DNA of 7,710 nucleotides from CTSOIL-112 sp964293815 (GTDB lineage: Bacteria; Pseudomonadota; Gammaproteobacteria; Burkholderiales; Burkholderiaceae). Shown here piece by piece: positions 6,760 to 7,710 of the stretch; position 1 is the first letter of the stretch; every line of letters starts with the position of its first letter. Where the stretch lies: positions 1 through 7,710 of the forward strand of contig CAXYYC010000041.1 of assembly GCA_964293815.1 (NCBI GenBank). The letters run 5' to 3'. The position numbers and the translations under genes were made by a program. Under the pieces are notes generated by a model. The model was not told the origin of the DNA and ran no database searches. It saw nothing but the letters and a program-made list of their open reading frames with translations.

Positions 6760-7647
6760 ATGATTAATAAAAAAAGAATTCGCAATGTAGTTCCTTATCT
6801 TTCTTCTATTGAAGAAAACCAAGTTTTTCGCGTAGTTTATGAAGACTTAGACGAAGATAGAATGGCTTCTGCTGGGTTTGTTAAACCTTTTACTTTTGGG
6901 CAAAGGGTTTTGCCAACTATCACAAAATCTGTTACTCGTTTTAATGCCCAAGGGTCGTATAAAATACATCGGGACAAACCTAAACAAGTAGTTTATAGGC
7001 AGCAAGAATTAATTGATTGGCATGGTAACCCTCACATTGTGGATGTACCTTATCAACGTTATCCTCGCACCCCAGTTCCTCCTCCTTCTGTCGAAATTGA
7101 AATATTAAATAGAAATAATACGTTGTTGGTGGTAAGTCCAGAGTTAACGAATACAGCGAAAAATTATGTAGAAATAAAACATGTTATTAATCTATTTTTG
7201 GAGCTCTTTGGAAGTTGTGTGTTCTATACAGAAACACTACTTCCCGTTGTGAATCTTAATATTACTCGATTAAATTGGGATGTCCTACCTCAGGGACAAT
7301 ATCCTTGGGCAAAGTTAAAAGAACATATCAAATCAAAAACTGGTTCTCTTTCTGAAGGCATGCAGCATGTAGTTAATAGACGATTGGAGTTTATTTCAAG
7401 CTTTAATCATGATTTTGTCGCACAAGGTAGAGCTGGATTTCATGGTTATATGATTTTTGGATTTTCTAAGAAAAATGTGTTTATTTTGGAATCCTATTTA
7501 CATGGAAATGCAACATATGTCTTAGATGATAATTGGGAAGAGATATCTAAGTTAACAAAGAAAGAGATTTTGGATGATAATTTGCATAAGCATAGATTCA
7601 TACATGGTAAAAGCTGGTTTGATGATATTTCGAATTTATTAAGTTAA
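6760..7647 (+). CDS. Uncharacterised AT-rich orphan protein, 295 residues
   Basis: I do not recognise the family. The protein has no signal peptide or membrane segment and only one Cys (153), so it looks cytoplasmic. It appears to have two parts. Residues 1-100 are basic and rich in Tyr, Arg and Gln. After a proline-rich hinge (RTPVPPPS, 103-110), residues 111-295 look like a mixed alpha/beta domain. A helix-like NYVEIKHVINLFLELFG follows the hinge. The C-terminal block has the most conserved-looking pattern: GFHGYMIFGF, then VFILESYLHGNATYVL, the DDNWEEISKLTKKEIL helix, and HRFIHGKSWFDDI. The start is backed by AGGGGA 7 bases upstream. Sampled lines are 32-33% G+C against 62% in a sampled ilvD line, a sign of foreign origin. 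It stands alone, with no partner gene in the window. A defence or mobile-element cargo role is possible but unproven. Confidence 0.8.
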   Translation: MINKKRIRNVVPYLSSIEENQVFRVVYEDLDEDRMASAGFVKPFTFGQRVLPTITKSVTRFNAQGSYKIHRDKPKQVVYRQQELIDWHGNPHIVDVPYQRYPRTPVPPPSVEIEILNRNNTLLVVSPELTNTAKNYVEIKHVINLFLELFGSCVFYTETLLPVVNLNITRLNWDVLPQGQYPWAKLKEHIKSKTGSLSEGMQHVVNRRLEFISSFNHDFVAQGRAGFHGYMIFGFSKKNVFILESYLHGNATYVLDDNWEEISKLTKKEILDDNLHKHRFIHGKSWFDDISNLLS

Positions 7648-7666
7648 ATACTAACTTTGGTAATAC

Positions 7667-7677
7667 CCCCTAAAAGG
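7667..7677 (-). repeat. Inverted copy of the CCTTTTAGGGG motif downstream of the orphan gene
   Basis: CCCCTAAAAGG is the exact reverse complement of CCTTTTAGGGG at 6741-6751. It lies 20 bases past the orphan stop codon, so an 11-bp inverted repeat brackets the gene. A shorter CTAAAAG recurs at 7685-7691. The remaining bases to 7710 show no gene, and no strong terminator follows the orphan gene: the CCCT/AGGG hairpin here has only four pairs and no T run. Confidence 0.55.
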
Positions 7678-7710
7678 GCGGCATCTAAAAGTAGAATCAA
7701 CACAAGTCCT

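Noticed and set aside
7135..7179. PE...VEIK in the orphan protein (residues 127-140) as a PD-(D/E)xK nuclease motif
   Set aside because: The spacing is possible, but the Asp is replaced by Glu and the ExK falls in a predicted helix-like segment rather than a beta strand. A motif this short arises easily by chance.

Overview
The window is 7.7 kb of bacterial chromosome with three genes, all on the + strand. The large first gene encodes the C-terminal part of a giant type I-secreted RTX adhesin. The second, ilvD, encodes an enzyme that matches the 616-residue E. coli form at every metal- and cluster-binding position I can place. Together they point to a beta- or gammaproteobacterium. I cannot name the genus from this sequence alone.

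Region 1 (1-4608): the reading frame is open from base 1, so the N-terminus, and any retention or protease-cleavage module, lies upstream of the window. The visible 1535 residues run as follows: a T1SS-143-like repeat; two almost identical 155-residue DUF5801-like repeats; a diverged repeat of about 172 residues; another T1SS-143-like repeat; a von Willebrand factor A domain with an intact MIDAS; a further beta-rich repeat; a cadherin-like domain split by a PPC-like domain; three RTX nonapeptides; and a C-terminal secretion signal ending in a hydrophobic DFIIL. Base composition swings strongly inside this one gene, from about 70% G+C in a sampled 60-base line of the twin repeats to 37% in the PPC-like part. 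That suggests a mosaic history.

Region 2 (4609-4808): a short gap with a good rho-independent terminator for the adhesin gene and a clear Shine-Dalgarno for ilvD.

Region 3 (4809-6659): ilvD, dihydroxy-acid dehydratase of isoleucine, valine and leucine synthesis. It looks complete and functional and has no evident functional link to its neighbours.

Region 4 (6660-7710): an AT-rich orphan gene (6760-7647, 295 residues) of no family I recognise. The sampled lines are about 32-33% G+C, against 62% for a sampled line of ilvD. A CCTtTTAGGgg-type motif occurs twice just upstream of it and once, inverted, just downstream. The composition and this bracketing suggest a horizontally acquired cargo gene. 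The last 60 bases contain no gene.

The most interesting items are the adhesin's recently duplicated and compositionally distinct repeats, the PPC-like domain nested in a cadherin-like domain, and the orphan gene with its flanking motif. Nothing here proves a new system.
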